This document shows positions 1-12,000 of a stretch of 36,127 bases of DNA, piece by piece. Source of the DNA: Actinomycetes bacterium (GTDB lineage: Bacteria > Actinomycetota > Acidimicrobiia > Acidimicrobiales > RAAP-2); assembly GCA_021809995.1 (NCBI GenBank), contig JAJZJT010000003.1, forward strand, positions 1 through 36,127, read 5' to 3'. The position numbers were made by a program, and so were the translations under genes. Positions within the stretch are counted from its first letter, which is position 1. The number at the start of each line of letters is the position of its first letter. The notes below the pieces were generated by a model, which saw only the letters and a list, made by a program, of their open reading frames with translations, made no database searches and had not been told where the DNA came from.

Positions 1-1860
1 GAGGGCTCGTCGCCCGGCGCGCTCGAGGTCGCCGACGACCCGGTGGGCCCACGTCGGTGGGCGCGTCCTGGCGGCGGCGACGGCGGCGAACGCGACGACG
101 ACGACCGCGAGCCCGCCGCCGATCGGTGCCCATGGCAGGCGCCCGGCGAGGTGGCCGATCCCGCCGGTGAGGACGGAGCCGGGGCTGGGGTTGGCGAGGG
201 GCACGTGGGCGGTGGGGTCGAAGCTCTGCCAGCCGTAGCCGGGGAACCACACCTGGACCCAGGCGTGGGCGTCCTTGGCGCGGACGTCGTAGAGGTCGGT
301 CAGCGGGTTGTAGCTCCCCGGCACGTACCCGACTGCCTCGCGGGCCGGGATGCCGAGGGTGCGGAGCATGACCGTGAGCGCCGTCGAGATCTGCTCGCAG
401 TACCCGACCCGGGTGCCGAAGAGGAAGGAGTCGACGGCGTCCGCCCCGGCGGGCAGCGGAGGGATGTCGGTCGAGTAGCGGACGTGGACGGACATCCAGC
501 GCTCGAGCGCCACCACCGCGTCGTAGGGATCGCGGCCCCCGGAAACCTGTCGGGCGAGGGCGGCGGCCCGCTCGTAGGGACGGGGGAGCTGCAGGTAGCG
601 GGCTCGTTGGGCCGGGGTGAGCGACGTCGTCGCGAACGGGCTGGCCCCACCGGCCGCCCGGAGCTCGGCGGCCGTGGCCGTGTTGTCCTGCGCCACCACG
701 GTGTAGACGGTCCCCGCACCCATCGAGGACGCCGAGACGATGGTCCCGTCACCGGCGAGGAACAGGCGGGGGGTGTCGAGGTAGACGCGTGTGGCGTTCT
801 CGGTGTGGAACACGAGGTTCGGGCCGCTCTCGGCGAGGTAGAACGTCTCGACGTCGGTGGTGTTGGCGGCGAGCGGCGCCTGGGCGTCCTCGGGCACTGG
901 CACCGCGTAGGGTGAGCCGCCGGTCAGGACCCGGACCGAGCCGGCGGTGGCGCTCGAGCCGGTCTCGCTCCAGCTCCGGCCGTTCCAGGTGTCGTAGGTC
1001 TGGCCCACCCAGTAGCCCGGTCGTGACGCCCGGACCCTGAGCACGAGCCGGTTGCCGAGGGTCACGCGGTCGGCGGTGTCGAGGGAGCGCGCGAAGCCGA
1101 GATAGCCGCCCACCCCGAGCCGCCCGGATGACGACGCGGCCCGCGCCGGTGCTGCCGGGTTGCCGTCGGTCAGGTGTGACGGGCTCGTGACGGGAGCGTC
1201 CCCGGTCGACGACGACGGGAACACGAGCGAGGCGGCCACGTGGGGCGCGGGCAACACGACGAGCAGGCCCAGGGCGACGAGGGCCGTCGTGACGACCGAT
1301 CCGCCGAGCAGCCCCCAGGGTGCGCCTGTCACCGACGCCATCGACTGCCACATCGAGACGAGGGCGACGAGGACGCAGACGGCCCACAGGGCGACGTAGA
1401 CGGCGAAGGCGACGGCCACCGACTGGGCGGCCGCCACGGCGATCAGGGCGGTCGACCCGGCAAGGGAGTACGCCACGTCGCGCCGCGAGGGGACGTCGAA
1501 GGCGTGCGTCGCCAGCACCCAGCAGAACAGGGTGGCGAGGGGCGCCTCTACCGTGGCGACGTCCCCGGGGGTCGCCGTGCGGGTGACGGTGAGGAGGAAC
1601 CAGGCGAACCCGCCCACCACGCAGACGGCCAGGACCGGCTTGATCGCCGGCCACGGCCGCGCCCGCGTGCGGTAGGAGAGCACGTTGCCGGCCACGGTGG
1701 CCACGAGCGTGGCGGCGGCGACGGGCGCGGAGAGCTCGCCCTGGGCGTGGCAGGCGGCTACCGCCACCGCCACCGCCGCCGTGGCGGCGGCCCGGAACCG
1801 GACCGAGTGCTCGGGCGGCCCGGGACGGTTGGCGTCGATGACGCGCTGCCACACGGTCAC
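1..1860 (-). CDS. TgpA-like transmembrane transglutaminase, C-terminus cut by window edge
   Basis: Direct translation of the minus strand from GTG at 1860 gives 620 uninterrupted codons that continue past the left edge. The first roughly 210 residues hold several hydrophobic segments, as in TgpA/DUF3488 proteins. They are followed by an extracytoplasmic part and a transglutaminase-like core. The expected catalytic triad is visible: Cys488 in GYCEQ, His532 in DAHAWV and Asp548 in SFDPT. A further hydrophobic segment follows at about residues 575-595, and the usual cytoplasmic DUF4129 tail would lie outside the window. The GTG overlaps the stop codon of the DUF58 gene (GTGA), so translation is probably coupled. 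The order moxR, DUF58, transglutaminase is a widespread bacterial set. The family is membrane-bound, with the catalytic domain facing outward; its substrate here is unknown. Confidence 0.88.
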   Translation of the reverse strand, partial: MTVWQRVIDANRPGPPEHSVRFRAAATAAVAVAVAACHAQGELSAPVAAATLVATVAGNVLSYRTRARPWPAIKPVLAVCVVGGFAWFLLTVTRTATPGDVATVEAPLATLFCWVLATHAFDVPSRRDVAYSLAGSTALIAVAAAQSVAVAFAVYVALWAVCVLVALVSMWQSMASVTGAPWGLLGGSVVTTALVALGLLVVLPAPHVAASLVFPSSSTGDAPVTSPSHLTDGNPAAPARAASSSGRLGVGGYLGFARSLDTADRVTLGNRLVLRVRASRPGYWVGQTYDTWNGRSWSETGSSATAGSVRVLTGGSPYAVPVPEDAQAPLAANTTDVETFYLAESGPNLVFHTENATRVYLDTPRLFLAGDGTIVSASSMGAGTVYTVVAQDNTATAAELRAAGGASPFATTSLTPAQRARYLQLPRPYERAAALARQVSGGRDPYDAVVALERWMSVHVRYSTDIPPLPAGADAVDSFLFGTRVGYCEQISTALTVMLRTLGIPAREAVGYVPGSYNPLTDLYDVRAKDAHAWVQVWFPGYGWQSFDPTAHVPLANPSPGSVLTGGIGHLAGRLPWAPIGGGLAVVVVAFAAVAAARTRPPTWAHRVVGDLERAGRRAL

Positions 1861-2819
1861 GGCTGACGCTCCGGGTCCGAGGCCGGTGATGGCACCGCGC
1901 TCCGGGGCGCCACGGCGCGGGCCAGGCGCCTCCCGGCGTCGACGACATCGGCGACCGGGGCGACCACGTGGCCCCCCGGCTCGTCCGTGACGAGGAGCAC
2001 GCGCTCTCCGCGCCGCAGCAGCGGGACGAGCGTGGCCATCGCCTCGCCGGCTCGACGCTCGGCGGCGACGAGGTCGTCGGGGAGGACGACCTCGACCACG
2101 ACGGGCTCGTCGGTGGGGTGCTCGGCCTCGCGCACCATGAGCGAGCCGGCGTGCGCGGTTCCGGGCCAGTGGACCGCGCTGCGCCGGTCGCCCGGCACGT
2201 AGGCGCGCACGGCGCGGGCCAGGCCCGAGGGCGCGGGGACCAGGTGCGGGGCGTCGCCGGGCTGGTCGTCGCGACGACCGTCGCGCCCGGCTGCGTCCGT
2301 CGCCCTCGGAGCCACGTGGAGCGGCCGGGTAAGGGGGACCCGGTGGTGCCGACCCCACCACAGCAGCCCGAAGGGCGCCGCGGAGTCGACGGAGACGACG
2401 AGCTCGCCGACGACGCCGCGCAGGGGTGGCACGACCTCGACGTCGACCGTTCGCTCGCCCCGGGCTGGCCCCGCGGCGGTCACCGGGGGTCCCGGCGGGG
2501 AGAGCGGCCGCAGCCGGACCGGTCCCGTCGCCGTCACGACGAGCGTCACCGGCGAGCCGGCCACGGCGTCCGAGGGTGAGACGGCGCACCGGACCCGTGC
2601 CCGGGCGGCGACGAGCGCCGGGACGAGGAGACCGGTGACGAGCACGGCGGCGACGAGGACCCCGACCGCCTGCACCCAGCCTGAGCCGCTCGAGCGGGAG
2701 ACGCCCGTCCAGGCGACCAGGCCGGCGACGCTGCCGACCACCGGGCCGAAGACGGCCTGGGGGTGGACGTGCCGGCGCATCCGCCGGCCGTCGGGGAGCC
2801 GTCGACCACGCCCGCTCAC
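1857..2819 (-). CDS. DUF58 domain protein of the MoxR/transglutaminase cluster
   Basis: This 320-residue protein has two hydrophobic segments near the N-terminus (about 22-40 and 51-72). Near residue 207 it has the DUF58 signature YVPGDRRSAVHW, followed by GSLMVREAE. DUF58 proteins accompany MoxR ATPases and are thought to carry a degenerate von Willebrand A-like fold; their biochemical role is not settled. I chose GTG at 2819, 10 bases after the moxR stop, because it keeps the genes tightly spaced. ATG at 2780 (13 codons later) is an equally possible start, and neither has a strong ribosome binding site. The stop overlaps the start of the transglutaminase gene. Confidence 0.85.
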   Translation of the reverse strand: MSGRGRRLPDGRRMRRHVHPQAVFGPVVGSVAGLVAWTGVSRSSGSGWVQAVGVLVAAVLVTGLLVPALVAARARVRCAVSPSDAVAGSPVTLVVTATGPVRLRPLSPPGPPVTAAGPARGERTVDVEVVPPLRGVVGELVVSVDSAAPFGLLWWGRHHRVPLTRPLHVAPRATDAAGRDGRRDDQPGDAPHLVPAPSGLARAVRAYVPGDRRSAVHWPGTAHAGSLMVREAEHPTDEPVVVEVVLPDDLVAAERRAGEAMATLVPLLRRGERVLLVTDEPGGHVVAPVADVVDAGRRLARAVAPRSAVPSPASDPERQP

Positions 2820-2829
2820 GGCAGGCGGC

Positions 2830-3867
2830 TCACAGCACGGGGACGGGCGTGGCGGCGAGCACCTCGTCGACGACGGCGCGCCCGGCGCGCCCGGTCGGAG
2901 CCGCCCCGTCGACGACGAGCCGGTGGGCGAGGCACGCCACGGCGACGCCCTGGACGTCGTCGGGCGTGACGTAGGTGCGCTGGTCGAGGACGGCGCGCGC
3001 CTGGGCGCATCGGATGAGGGCGATCGCCGCACGAGGGCTGGCCCCGAGGCGAACGGACGGGGCCGTCCGGGTCGCCCGGACGACGGCGACGGCGTAGGCG
3101 GCCACGGCAGGGGCGACGGTCACCGTCGACGTGGCGTCGATCGCCGCTTCCCAAGCGGCGGGCGACCCGGCGGGGTCGAGCGCAGCCAGCGCGTCCCGGC
3201 CGCCGTCGTGGAGCACGAGCCGCTGCTCGACCTCGGCGTCGGGGTAGCCGATGGTGGTGGAGAGGCCGAAGCGGTCGAGCTGGCTCTCGACCAGGGGGTA
3301 CGTCCCGAGCTGGCCGACGGGGTTCTGGGTGGCGACGACCAGGTGGGGCCGCGGCAGCGGCCACGACGTGCCGTCGACGGACACCTGGCCCTCCTCCATC
3401 GCCTCGAGGAGGGCCGACTGGGTGCGCGGCGGTGTCCGGTTGAGCTCGTCGAGGAGCACGACCGGGGCGAAGACCGGGCCGGGCCGGAACTCCCAGCTCC
3501 GGGTGTCCTGGGCGAAGACACTGACCCCGGTCACGTCCGAGGGCAGCAGGTCGGGGTGCCCCTGCACCCGGGCGAGCCCGGCACCGAGGGCCGTGGCGAG
3601 GGCCCTGGCGAGCACCGTCTTGCCCACCCCAGGGACGTCTTCGATGAGGAGGTGGCTGCCGGAGAGCGCGGCGACGACGGCGGTCGTCACGGCGTCGTCG
3701 CTGCCGAGCAGGACGCTGGCAAGCGCGCCGCGGAGGCCGACGGCGAGCGCCATCGCGTTCGCCAGCGGGGCGTGGGGCGGCAACGGACGGCCCGTCGTCC
3801 CTGCCTCGGCCACCGGTGCCGGTCCTGCGCCGGTGGCGGTGGCCGCCCGTCCGCTCCCGATGGTCAT
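2830..3867 (-). CDS. MoxR-family AAA+ ATPase
   Basis: The protein has 345 residues. Walker A is DVPGVGKT (77-84) and Walker B is VVLLDELNR (Asp140, Glu141), followed by the MoxR hallmark PPRTQSALLEAMEEGQV. Sensor 1 is ATQNP, and a C-terminal AAA lid follows. MoxR proteins are thought to act as chaperone-like ATPases on partners encoded beside them, here DUF58 and the transglutaminase. ATG at 3867 is the right start because GGAGCTGGAG lies directly before it; longer in-frame readings run back into glpK. The gap of 122 bases to glpK suggests a separate promoter, and an imperfect 15-base dyad lies in it at 3946-3960. Confidence 0.93.
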   Translation of the reverse strand: MTIGSGRAATATGAGPAPVAEAGTTGRPLPPHAPLANAMALAVGLRGALASVLLGSDDAVTTAVVAALSGSHLLIEDVPGVGKTVLARALATALGAGLARVQGHPDLLPSDVTGVSVFAQDTRSWEFRPGPVFAPVVLLDELNRTPPRTQSALLEAMEEGQVSVDGTSWPLPRPHLVVATQNPVGQLGTYPLVESQLDRFGLSTTIGYPDAEVEQRLVLHDGGRDALAALDPAGSPAAWEAAIDATSTVTVAPAVAAYAVAVVRATRTAPSVRLGASPRAAIALIRCAQARAVLDQRTYVTPDDVQGVAVACLAHRLVVDGAAPTGRAGRAVVDEVLAATPVPVL

Positions 3868-3989
3868 CTCCAGCTCCGATCTCGCTCGGCGCCCTGCCCG
3901 CGGCCGGCGCACCGCGGCCGCGGCTCTGCACGCGTCCGGCAGCCCCCGGTACGGTATCGGACGCTCAGGTGCCCGACCGGAGCGCGTCC

Positions 3990-5459
3990 TCAGAAGTCGA
4001 GAGCCGACAACTCGGGGACGGTCCCTTCCGCCCGAGCGCGGGCGGCAAGCCACCGGGCGCGGCGCTCGAGCCGCGTCGTCTCTCCGAGCTGTGGCTCGAC
4101 CGTCGCCGCGGGGGCCCACAGCGCGGCCGTCTCCGCCTCGTCAGCCCAGGTCCCCACGGCAATTCCGGCCAGGAACCCGGCGCCGAGCGTGGTCGCCTCC
4201 ACCACCGGAGCCACCTCGACGGGCACGCCGGCCGCGTCGGCCAGCGCCTCGACGAAGACCCGGTTGGCGGCCATCCCGCCGTCGACTCGCAGGGTGTCGA
4301 CGGGCAGACCGGTGTCGGCCATGGCGGCCTCGCGCAGGTCGGCACCCCGGTGCGCCACCCCCTCGAGCACGGCCCGGACGAGCTCGGGACGGCCCGTTCC
4401 CCGGGTGATGCCGACGAAGGTCCCGCGGGCGCCGAAGTCCCACACGGGTGCGCCCAGCCCGAGGAGCGCGGGCACGAACCACACGTCGCCGGTGTCCGCG
4501 CACGCCGCGGCCACCGCTTCCGAGTGGGCGGCGTCGTCGATGACGCCGAGGTCGTCCCGGAGCCACTCGACGCACGCCCCCGCCGAGAGCAGGATCGCCT
4601 CGACGCCCCAGGTGGTCGCTCCGTCCCGGCGCCACGCCACGATCGGGATGGTGCCGGCCTCGCCTCGGGCGGTGAACGAGGGACGGATGGCCCCGACGCA
4701 CTGGTCGAGCATCCCCCCGGTGCCGAAGGTGGCCTTGGCTCGCCCCGGTACCGTGCAACCTTGGCCGACCAGCGAGGCCTGCTGGTCGCCGGCGATGCCG
4801 GCGATGGGCGGCGACCCGGCGACGGCCGACGCCGTGCCCACGGCTCCCGACGAGTCGACGATGGCGGGGAGGACGGCCTCGGGCACGGCGAGCGCGTCGA
4901 GGACGGCGGGGTCCCAGCCCCGCGCGTCGCGGTCGAGCAACCCGGTCACTGCGGCGTTGGTGGCGTCGGTGACGTGGACGGCGCCCTCCGAGAGCACCCA
5001 GGCCACGAACGTGTCGACCGTCCCGAAGGCCAGGGCCCCCGAGCGCGACCGGCTCCGGTCGGGGTCGACGTCATCGAGGATGGCGGCGAGCTTGGTGGCC
5101 GAGGCGTTGGGGCCGAGCCGGAGGCCCCTGCCCTGCAGCTCGAGGCACGTCCCGACCGTGCGGAGGTCCTGCCAGCCGATGCCCGGCGCCACTGGACGTC
5201 CGTTCGACCGGTCCCATACGAGCGTGGTCGCCCGTTGGTTGGTGATCCCGATGGCGTCGACGGCACCGGCGCCGTCGAGGGCGGCGGTGGCCAGCTCGAG
5301 GGTGGCTGCGGCGATTGCCGCCCCGTCCACCTCGACCAGACCGGGGAAGGGCGTGGCGGGCAGGACCGGGCGCTGGTGGACGTGGTCGAGGCTCCCGTCG
5401 GGACGGACGACGGCGGCGCGGACACCGGAAGTGCCGACGTCGACGACGAGGATGCTCAC
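3990..5459 (-). CDS. glpK: Glycerol kinase-like FGGY carbohydrate kinase
   Basis: The protein has 489 residues, close to the usual 500 for GlpK. It starts with the ATP-binding phosphate 1 motif DVGTSGVR and contains GITNQRATT (71-79) and GWQDLRT, both typical of glycerol kinase. GIAGDQQASL provides the likely catalytic base Asp225. FGTGG, WDFGARGTFVGITRGT and VDGGMAAN follow in the C-terminal actin-like domain. Glycerol kinases phosphorylate glycerol to sn-glycerol 3-phosphate, the substrate of GlpD encoded upstream in the same direction. GTG at 5459 is preceded by GGAG about 11 bases away. The 37-base gap after the FAD oxidase stop supports one transcript. FGGY kinases differ in substrate, so glycerol rests partly on this context. 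Confidence 0.88.
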   Translation of the reverse strand: MSILVVDVGTSGVRAAVVRPDGSLDHVHQRPVLPATPFPGLVEVDGAAIAAATLELATAALDGAGAVDAIGITNQRATTLVWDRSNGRPVAPGIGWQDLRTVGTCLELQGRGLRLGPNASATKLAAILDDVDPDRSRSRSGALAFGTVDTFVAWVLSEGAVHVTDATNAAVTGLLDRDARGWDPAVLDALAVPEAVLPAIVDSSGAVGTASAVAGSPPIAGIAGDQQASLVGQGCTVPGRAKATFGTGGMLDQCVGAIRPSFTARGEAGTIPIVAWRRDGATTWGVEAILLSAGACVEWLRDDLGVIDDAAHSEAVAAACADTGDVWFVPALLGLGAPVWDFGARGTFVGITRGTGRPELVRAVLEGVAHRGADLREAAMADTGLPVDTLRVDGGMAANRVFVEALADAAGVPVEVAPVVEATTLGAGFLAGIAVGTWADEAETAALWAPAATVEPQLGETTRLERRARWLAARARAEGTVPELSALDF

Positions 5460-5496
5460 CGCCAGTCCTGCTCCGCCCGCGCCGGGCGGGTACCGG

Positions 5497-7025
5497 TCAT
5501 CCCGGCCACGCCGGCGGGCCGAAGGGCGTGGACAGCCCGAGCTTGCCGGGGTTGAGGATGCCGTGCGGGTCGAGGGCGTCTTTCACCGACTGGAGGACGC
5601 GGAAGCCCGTCCCGAGGGCGGCGGGCAGGAACCGCGCCCGGTTGAGCCCGATGCCGTGGTGGTGGCTGATCGCCGCGCCCGCCTCGAGCGTGGCCGCCGT
5701 CACGGCGTCCCAGGCGGCCCGGTAGTACGCGTCGGCCCACGCACGAGAAGCGGGGCTCGGCGGGCTCGTCTCGCCGGCTTCGCCGAGAGGCTGGCGCCCG
5801 ACGAACGTGAAGTACAGGCAGGCGCCGTCGGGGTACGCGTGGCTCTGGTGCGAGGAGGCGACGAGCGTGCCCTCGACGCCTCCGAGGGCATCGAGCACGG
5901 CACGGTAGAGGCCGGGCAGGACGGCCCACCGCCCTGCCACCTCCACCGTGTCCACGACCACACCGGCACGCCAGAGGGGGGCGAGCGCCGAGACGTCGTT
6001 GCGGTGGGCGAGCCACCGGTCGACGAGATCGTCGTCGAGCCGGTCGGCGCCGCGGCACTCGTCGTCGACGAGGGCGAAGGTGGCGCCGACGAGGACGGGG
6101 TCGGCCTCGTCGAGGACGATGAGCACGTTGGTCTCCCCGCGGTCGAAGGACCGGCCCGACTCGGTCGCGTCGTAGAGGCGCAGCACGGCGGGCGTCGCGC
6201 CGCGCCGGAGGATCCGGCGGCAGGCGTCGAGGCCCTCGGCGAACGTCGGGAACCCGAACGCGCGCCTGCTCTCGGCGGCGGGGACGGGGTGCACCCGGAC
6301 GGCGGCCTCGGTCACCACGCCGAGGGTGCCTTCGCTCCCCACGAAGAGCTGGGTGAGGTCGGGACCGGTGGCGGCGCGGGGCCCGCGCCCGCCGGTCGTG
6401 ACGACCGTGCCGTCGGCCAGCACGACCTCGAGGCCGACGACCATGTCCTCGATCTTGCCGTAGCGCGTCGAGTACTGGCCGGCCCCACGGCATGCCACCC
6501 ACCCGCCGACCGTGGAGAGGGCCATCGACTGGGGCCAGTGCCCGAGCGTCAGGCCTCGGGCGCGTAGGCCGTCTTCGACCTCGGGCCCGAAGGTCCCCGC
6601 TCCCAGCCGGGCGACGAGCGAGACGTCGTCGATCTCGGCGATCCCCGCGAGGCCGCACAGGTCGAGGGACACGCCACCGAAGACCGGTACGGTGGCCCCG
6701 CAGACACCGCTGCGTCCTCCGGCGGCGGTGACCGGCACCCGGGCCTCGTGGCAGAGCGCGAGGACGGCGGCGACCTCGCCGACGGTGGCGGGGCGGGCGA
6801 CGACGGCGGGGAGGGCGGGCACCTCGCCGGCGGCCGCCCAGCCGATGGCGAGGGGCCACCAGTCGCGCCCGTGCTCGCTGCGGGCGTCGTCGGACCGCGT
6901 GACGGTCGTGCAGACGTCGGTGAGCCGAGCGGCCAGGCGGTCGTCGAAGGCGGCCCGCGCCCCGCCGAGGCGCTCGGTCGGGGGGCCTCCCCCCGTCTCG
7001 ATCGGGGTGACGGGCGTGGGCTCGG

Positions 7026-7029
<4 letters not shown>
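5497..7029 (-). CDS. FAD-linked oxidase resembling alkyl-dihydroxyacetonephosphate synthase
   Basis: This 510-residue protein belongs to the vanillyl-alcohol oxidase superfamily. An FAD-binding type 4 domain covers about residues 75-250, with the phosphate loop TAAGGRSGVCG (101-111) and GAGTFGPEVEDGLRARGLTLGHWPQS. An FAD-oxidase C domain follows, and the C-terminus has SHHHGIG (455-461) and LDPHGILNPGKL. The histidine triplet is characteristic of the alkyl-DHAP synthase (AgpS) group. That enzyme swaps the acyl chain of acyl-DHAP for a fatty alcohol in ether lipid synthesis. Bacterial relatives may instead be dehydrogenases of 2-hydroxy acids or glycerol derivatives. Its GTG overlaps the glpD stop (GTGA), so it is likely translated with GlpD. 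The family is clear; the substrate is not. Confidence 0.85.
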
Positions 7030-8894
<1,865 letters not shown>

Positions 8895-8961
8895 ACCCGG
8901 GCTGCCGCGGCGGGGAGCCGCCGAGACGCGTCAGGGCACCGCCGCGACGCGCCGGGAGCAC

Positions 8962-8991
8962 TTGACGGACAGTCACGTCGGGGGGTATGCC
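8962..8991 (+). promoter_or_regulatory. Predicted promoter of the secreted beta-helix gene
   Basis: TTGACG (8962-8967) and TATGCC (8986-8991) are separated by 18 bases and resemble vegetative -35 and -10 boxes. The gene's ribosome binding site GGGGGGAA lies just before ATG 9023, leaving a leader of about 25 bases. A longer reading from ATG 8987 would start inside the -10 box, which argues for 9023. Confidence 0.55.
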
Positions 8992-9022
8992 GTCTCTACC
9001 GCATCGACCTTGGGGGGAACTG

Positions 9023-12000
9023 ATGTCCGGTCGTCCGTGGACCCGTCTATTGACCGTCGTGCCCGTTCTCGCGCTCGTCGCAGGGGTCTTGGCTGCGACA
9101 CCACCGAGCGCGGCAGCTGCCGTGCCACCGGTCTCCGGCGTCCCGCCCACGACGTCGCCGAGCGGGTACTGGCTGGCGACGGCCGGCGGGCAGGTGGTCG
9201 TCTCCGGCGCCGCCGGTGTCTACCAGCGGTCGGGTGGGCCCGCCTCGTCGGCCGCGCACGCCCACGTCGTCGGCATCGCCCGGACGCCGTCCAGCGACGG
9301 CTACTGGCTGGCCGCCGCCGACGGCGCCGTCGTGCCCCACGGGGACGCCGGCTTCTTCGGCTCGGCGCTCGCCCGACCGGGCGCGCCCGTCGTCGCCATC
9401 GCGGCGACCCCGGACGGCCAGGGGTACTGGCTGCTGCGCGCCGACGGCACCGTGCTCGCCTTCGGTGACGCCGGCATGCGGGGCTCGGCCACCACCGCTG
9501 CCCTCGGGTCGACCGCCGTCGGCTTTGCCCCGACCCCGACCGGCAACGGCTACTGGGTGCTCGGCGCCGACGGCACGGTCCTCGGCTTCGGGGACGCCAC
9601 GCTCCACGGCTCGGCCACCACCGCCGCCCTCGGGTCGACCGCCGTCGCCATCGCCGGCACCCCAACCGGCAACGGCTACTGGGTGCTCGGCGCCGACGGC
9701 ACGGTCCTCGGCTTCGGGGACGCCGCCGGGTACGGCTCGGCCACCACCGCCGCCCTCGGCGGCCCGGCGGTCGCCCTCGTGTCGACCCTCTCCGGCCACG
9801 GCTACTGGGTCACCGGTGCCACCGGGACCGTCCTCGCGTTCGGCGACGCCACCACCACCCCGGCACCGGCGGTGCCCGCCGGCGCCGGCGCCGTCGTGGG
9901 CATGGCGGCGGTCGGGCCGACCGTCGGCGGACAGGTGCTCCTCGTCGGCACGTACCACGGCATCCCCGGGCAGTACACGTCGATCCAGGCCGCAGTCGAC
10001 GCGGCCCGCCCGGGTGACTGGGTCCTGGTGGCGCCGGGTGACTACCACCCGACGACCGACCTGACGCACCCGCCGAGCGCGGCGAACGTGTCGAACGGCT
10101 GGAACGGCGGGATCGAGATCTCCACGCCCGACCTCCACGTGCGGGGCATGAACCGGGCGACCACCATCATCGACGGCACGAAGGCCGGGTCGCCGACGTG
10201 CAGCTCGAACCCCGCCGACCAGCAGCTCGGCGAGACGCTCCCCGGCCAGACCAAGCCCATCGGCCGCAACGGGATCGTGGTGTGGAAGGCCGACAACGTC
10301 ACGATCCAGAACCTGACGGTCTGCAACTTCCTCCAGGCCAACGGCAACGGCGGCAACGAGATCTGGTGGAACGGCGGCTCGGGGTCGGGCGCGATCGGGA
10401 TGGCCGGCTACTCGGGCAGCTACCTGACGGCGACCTCGTCCTTCGACGGCACGGTCGCCGGCGAGCAAGCGGCCGGCCTCTACGGCATCTTCTCGAACAG
10501 CGCCGCCGGGCCCGGGGTCTGGAACCAGATCTACGCCAACAACTTCACCGACTCGGGCATGTACATCGGGGCGTGCCAGCAGGCGTGCGACGCCTGGATC
10601 CACAACGCGTGGATGGAGAACAGCGCCCTTGGCTACTCCGGGACCAACTCGGGCGGCACGATGGTCATCGACCACTCGCAGTTCGACAACAACGAGGACG
10701 GGTTCGACACGAACACGCAGAGCGTCGGTGACCCCCCGCCACCCCAGAACGGCACCTGCCCGAGCGGGGGCGTGAGCGCCATCACGAAGACCACGTCGTG
10801 CTGGGTGTTCATGCAGAACTACGTCCACGGCAACAACAACCCCAACGCCCCCGGCTACGGAGCGGTGGCCCAGCCGACGGGCACCGGCATGACGGTGTCG
10901 GGTGCCACCCACGACACGATCATGAACAACCTCTTCGCCGACAACGGGGCGTGGGGCACCCTGTTCGTCCCCTACCCCGACACCAGCCCGGGCGGCCCGG
11001 GCGTGTGCACCGGCTCGGGGGGACACCTCGCCCTCGGCGTGTGCCTCTACGACCCGGAGGCCGACGCGCTCCTCAACAACACCTACGTGCACAACGGCTT
11101 CTTCGGGAACCCGAGCAACGGCGACTACGGGGAGATCACGTTCTTCCCGAACGAGCCGCAGAACTGCTTCGCCGGCAACGTGGCGCCCGACGGGAGCTCG
11201 CCGGCCAACCTCGAGCAGACGCAGCCGACCTGCGGGGCGCTCACCACCCAGACCGTCTCGTCGAGCCAGTTGGGCCAGCCGGGGTCCCTGATCAACCAGG
11301 TCCTGTGCGACACGGGCTTCGCTTCGTCGTTCGGCCAGTCGTGCACGCCGAGCGAGGACAAGTACCCGACGCCGTCGGCCAACGCGCCGGTGCTGACCTC
11401 GGTGCCCACGTCGCTGCCCACCATGCCCAACCCCTGTCAGGGCGTCCCCGCCAACGCCTGGTGCCCGCCGGTGCCGGCGGGCAAGGCGGTCCCGACCACG
11501 ACAGTCGGGGTCCCCGCCTCCGGCTCCACCCTCACCGGGGGCGTCTATCTCGACGCCTCGGCCTCCTCACCCACCGGGGTGCGCCGCGTGCGGTTCGTGC
11601 TCTCGGGGGGCGGGCTCCATGACCTGGTGGTCTCCGGCTCGACGGCGACGACGGTCGGCTACATCGGCGGCTTCGACACGACGACCGTGCCCAACGGCAC
11701 CTATCAGCTGCGGAGCGAGGCCTTCGGCGACGACGGCGTCCACGCCTTCAGTCCCCCGGTCGTGGTGAGCGTGCTCAACCATCGCCTGCGCACACGGGTG
11801 CTCGTCCCGGGCAGCGGCGCCGTGGTGACCGGCGGCTCGGTCCTCGACGCGTCGGCGACCGGCCTCGGTCCGGTCACGTCGGTCCGCTTCGCCCTCACAG
11901 GGAACGGCCTGCGGCGCCCGGTCGTCGTCGGACGGGCCCGGCTCACCGGCTACGGATGGATCGCCCTGCTCGACCCGGCGGGGCTGTACCCCGGGGCCTA

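Noticed and set aside
2635-6567. A 1310-codon open frame on the plus strand
   Set aside because: It is antisense to DUF58, moxR, glpK and the FAD oxidase, all of which show family motifs. High GC keeps opposite frames free of stops; the frame has no recognisable domain and is Arg/Gly/Pro-biased.
8987-9022. Start of the beta-helix gene at ATG 8987
   Set aside because: It lies within the predicted -10 box, lacks a ribosome binding site and would place 12 extra residues before the signal peptide; ATG 9023 has GGGGGGAA.
9482-9770. CRISPR array
   Set aside because: Period is 126 bases with coding-frame conservation and no unique spacers; it is a protein repeat.
9047-11092. A 681-codon minus-strand frame opposite the beta-helix gene
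   Set aside because: Shadow of the secreted protein; composition is Val/Gly/Arg-rich and repeats only mirror the GYW repeats.
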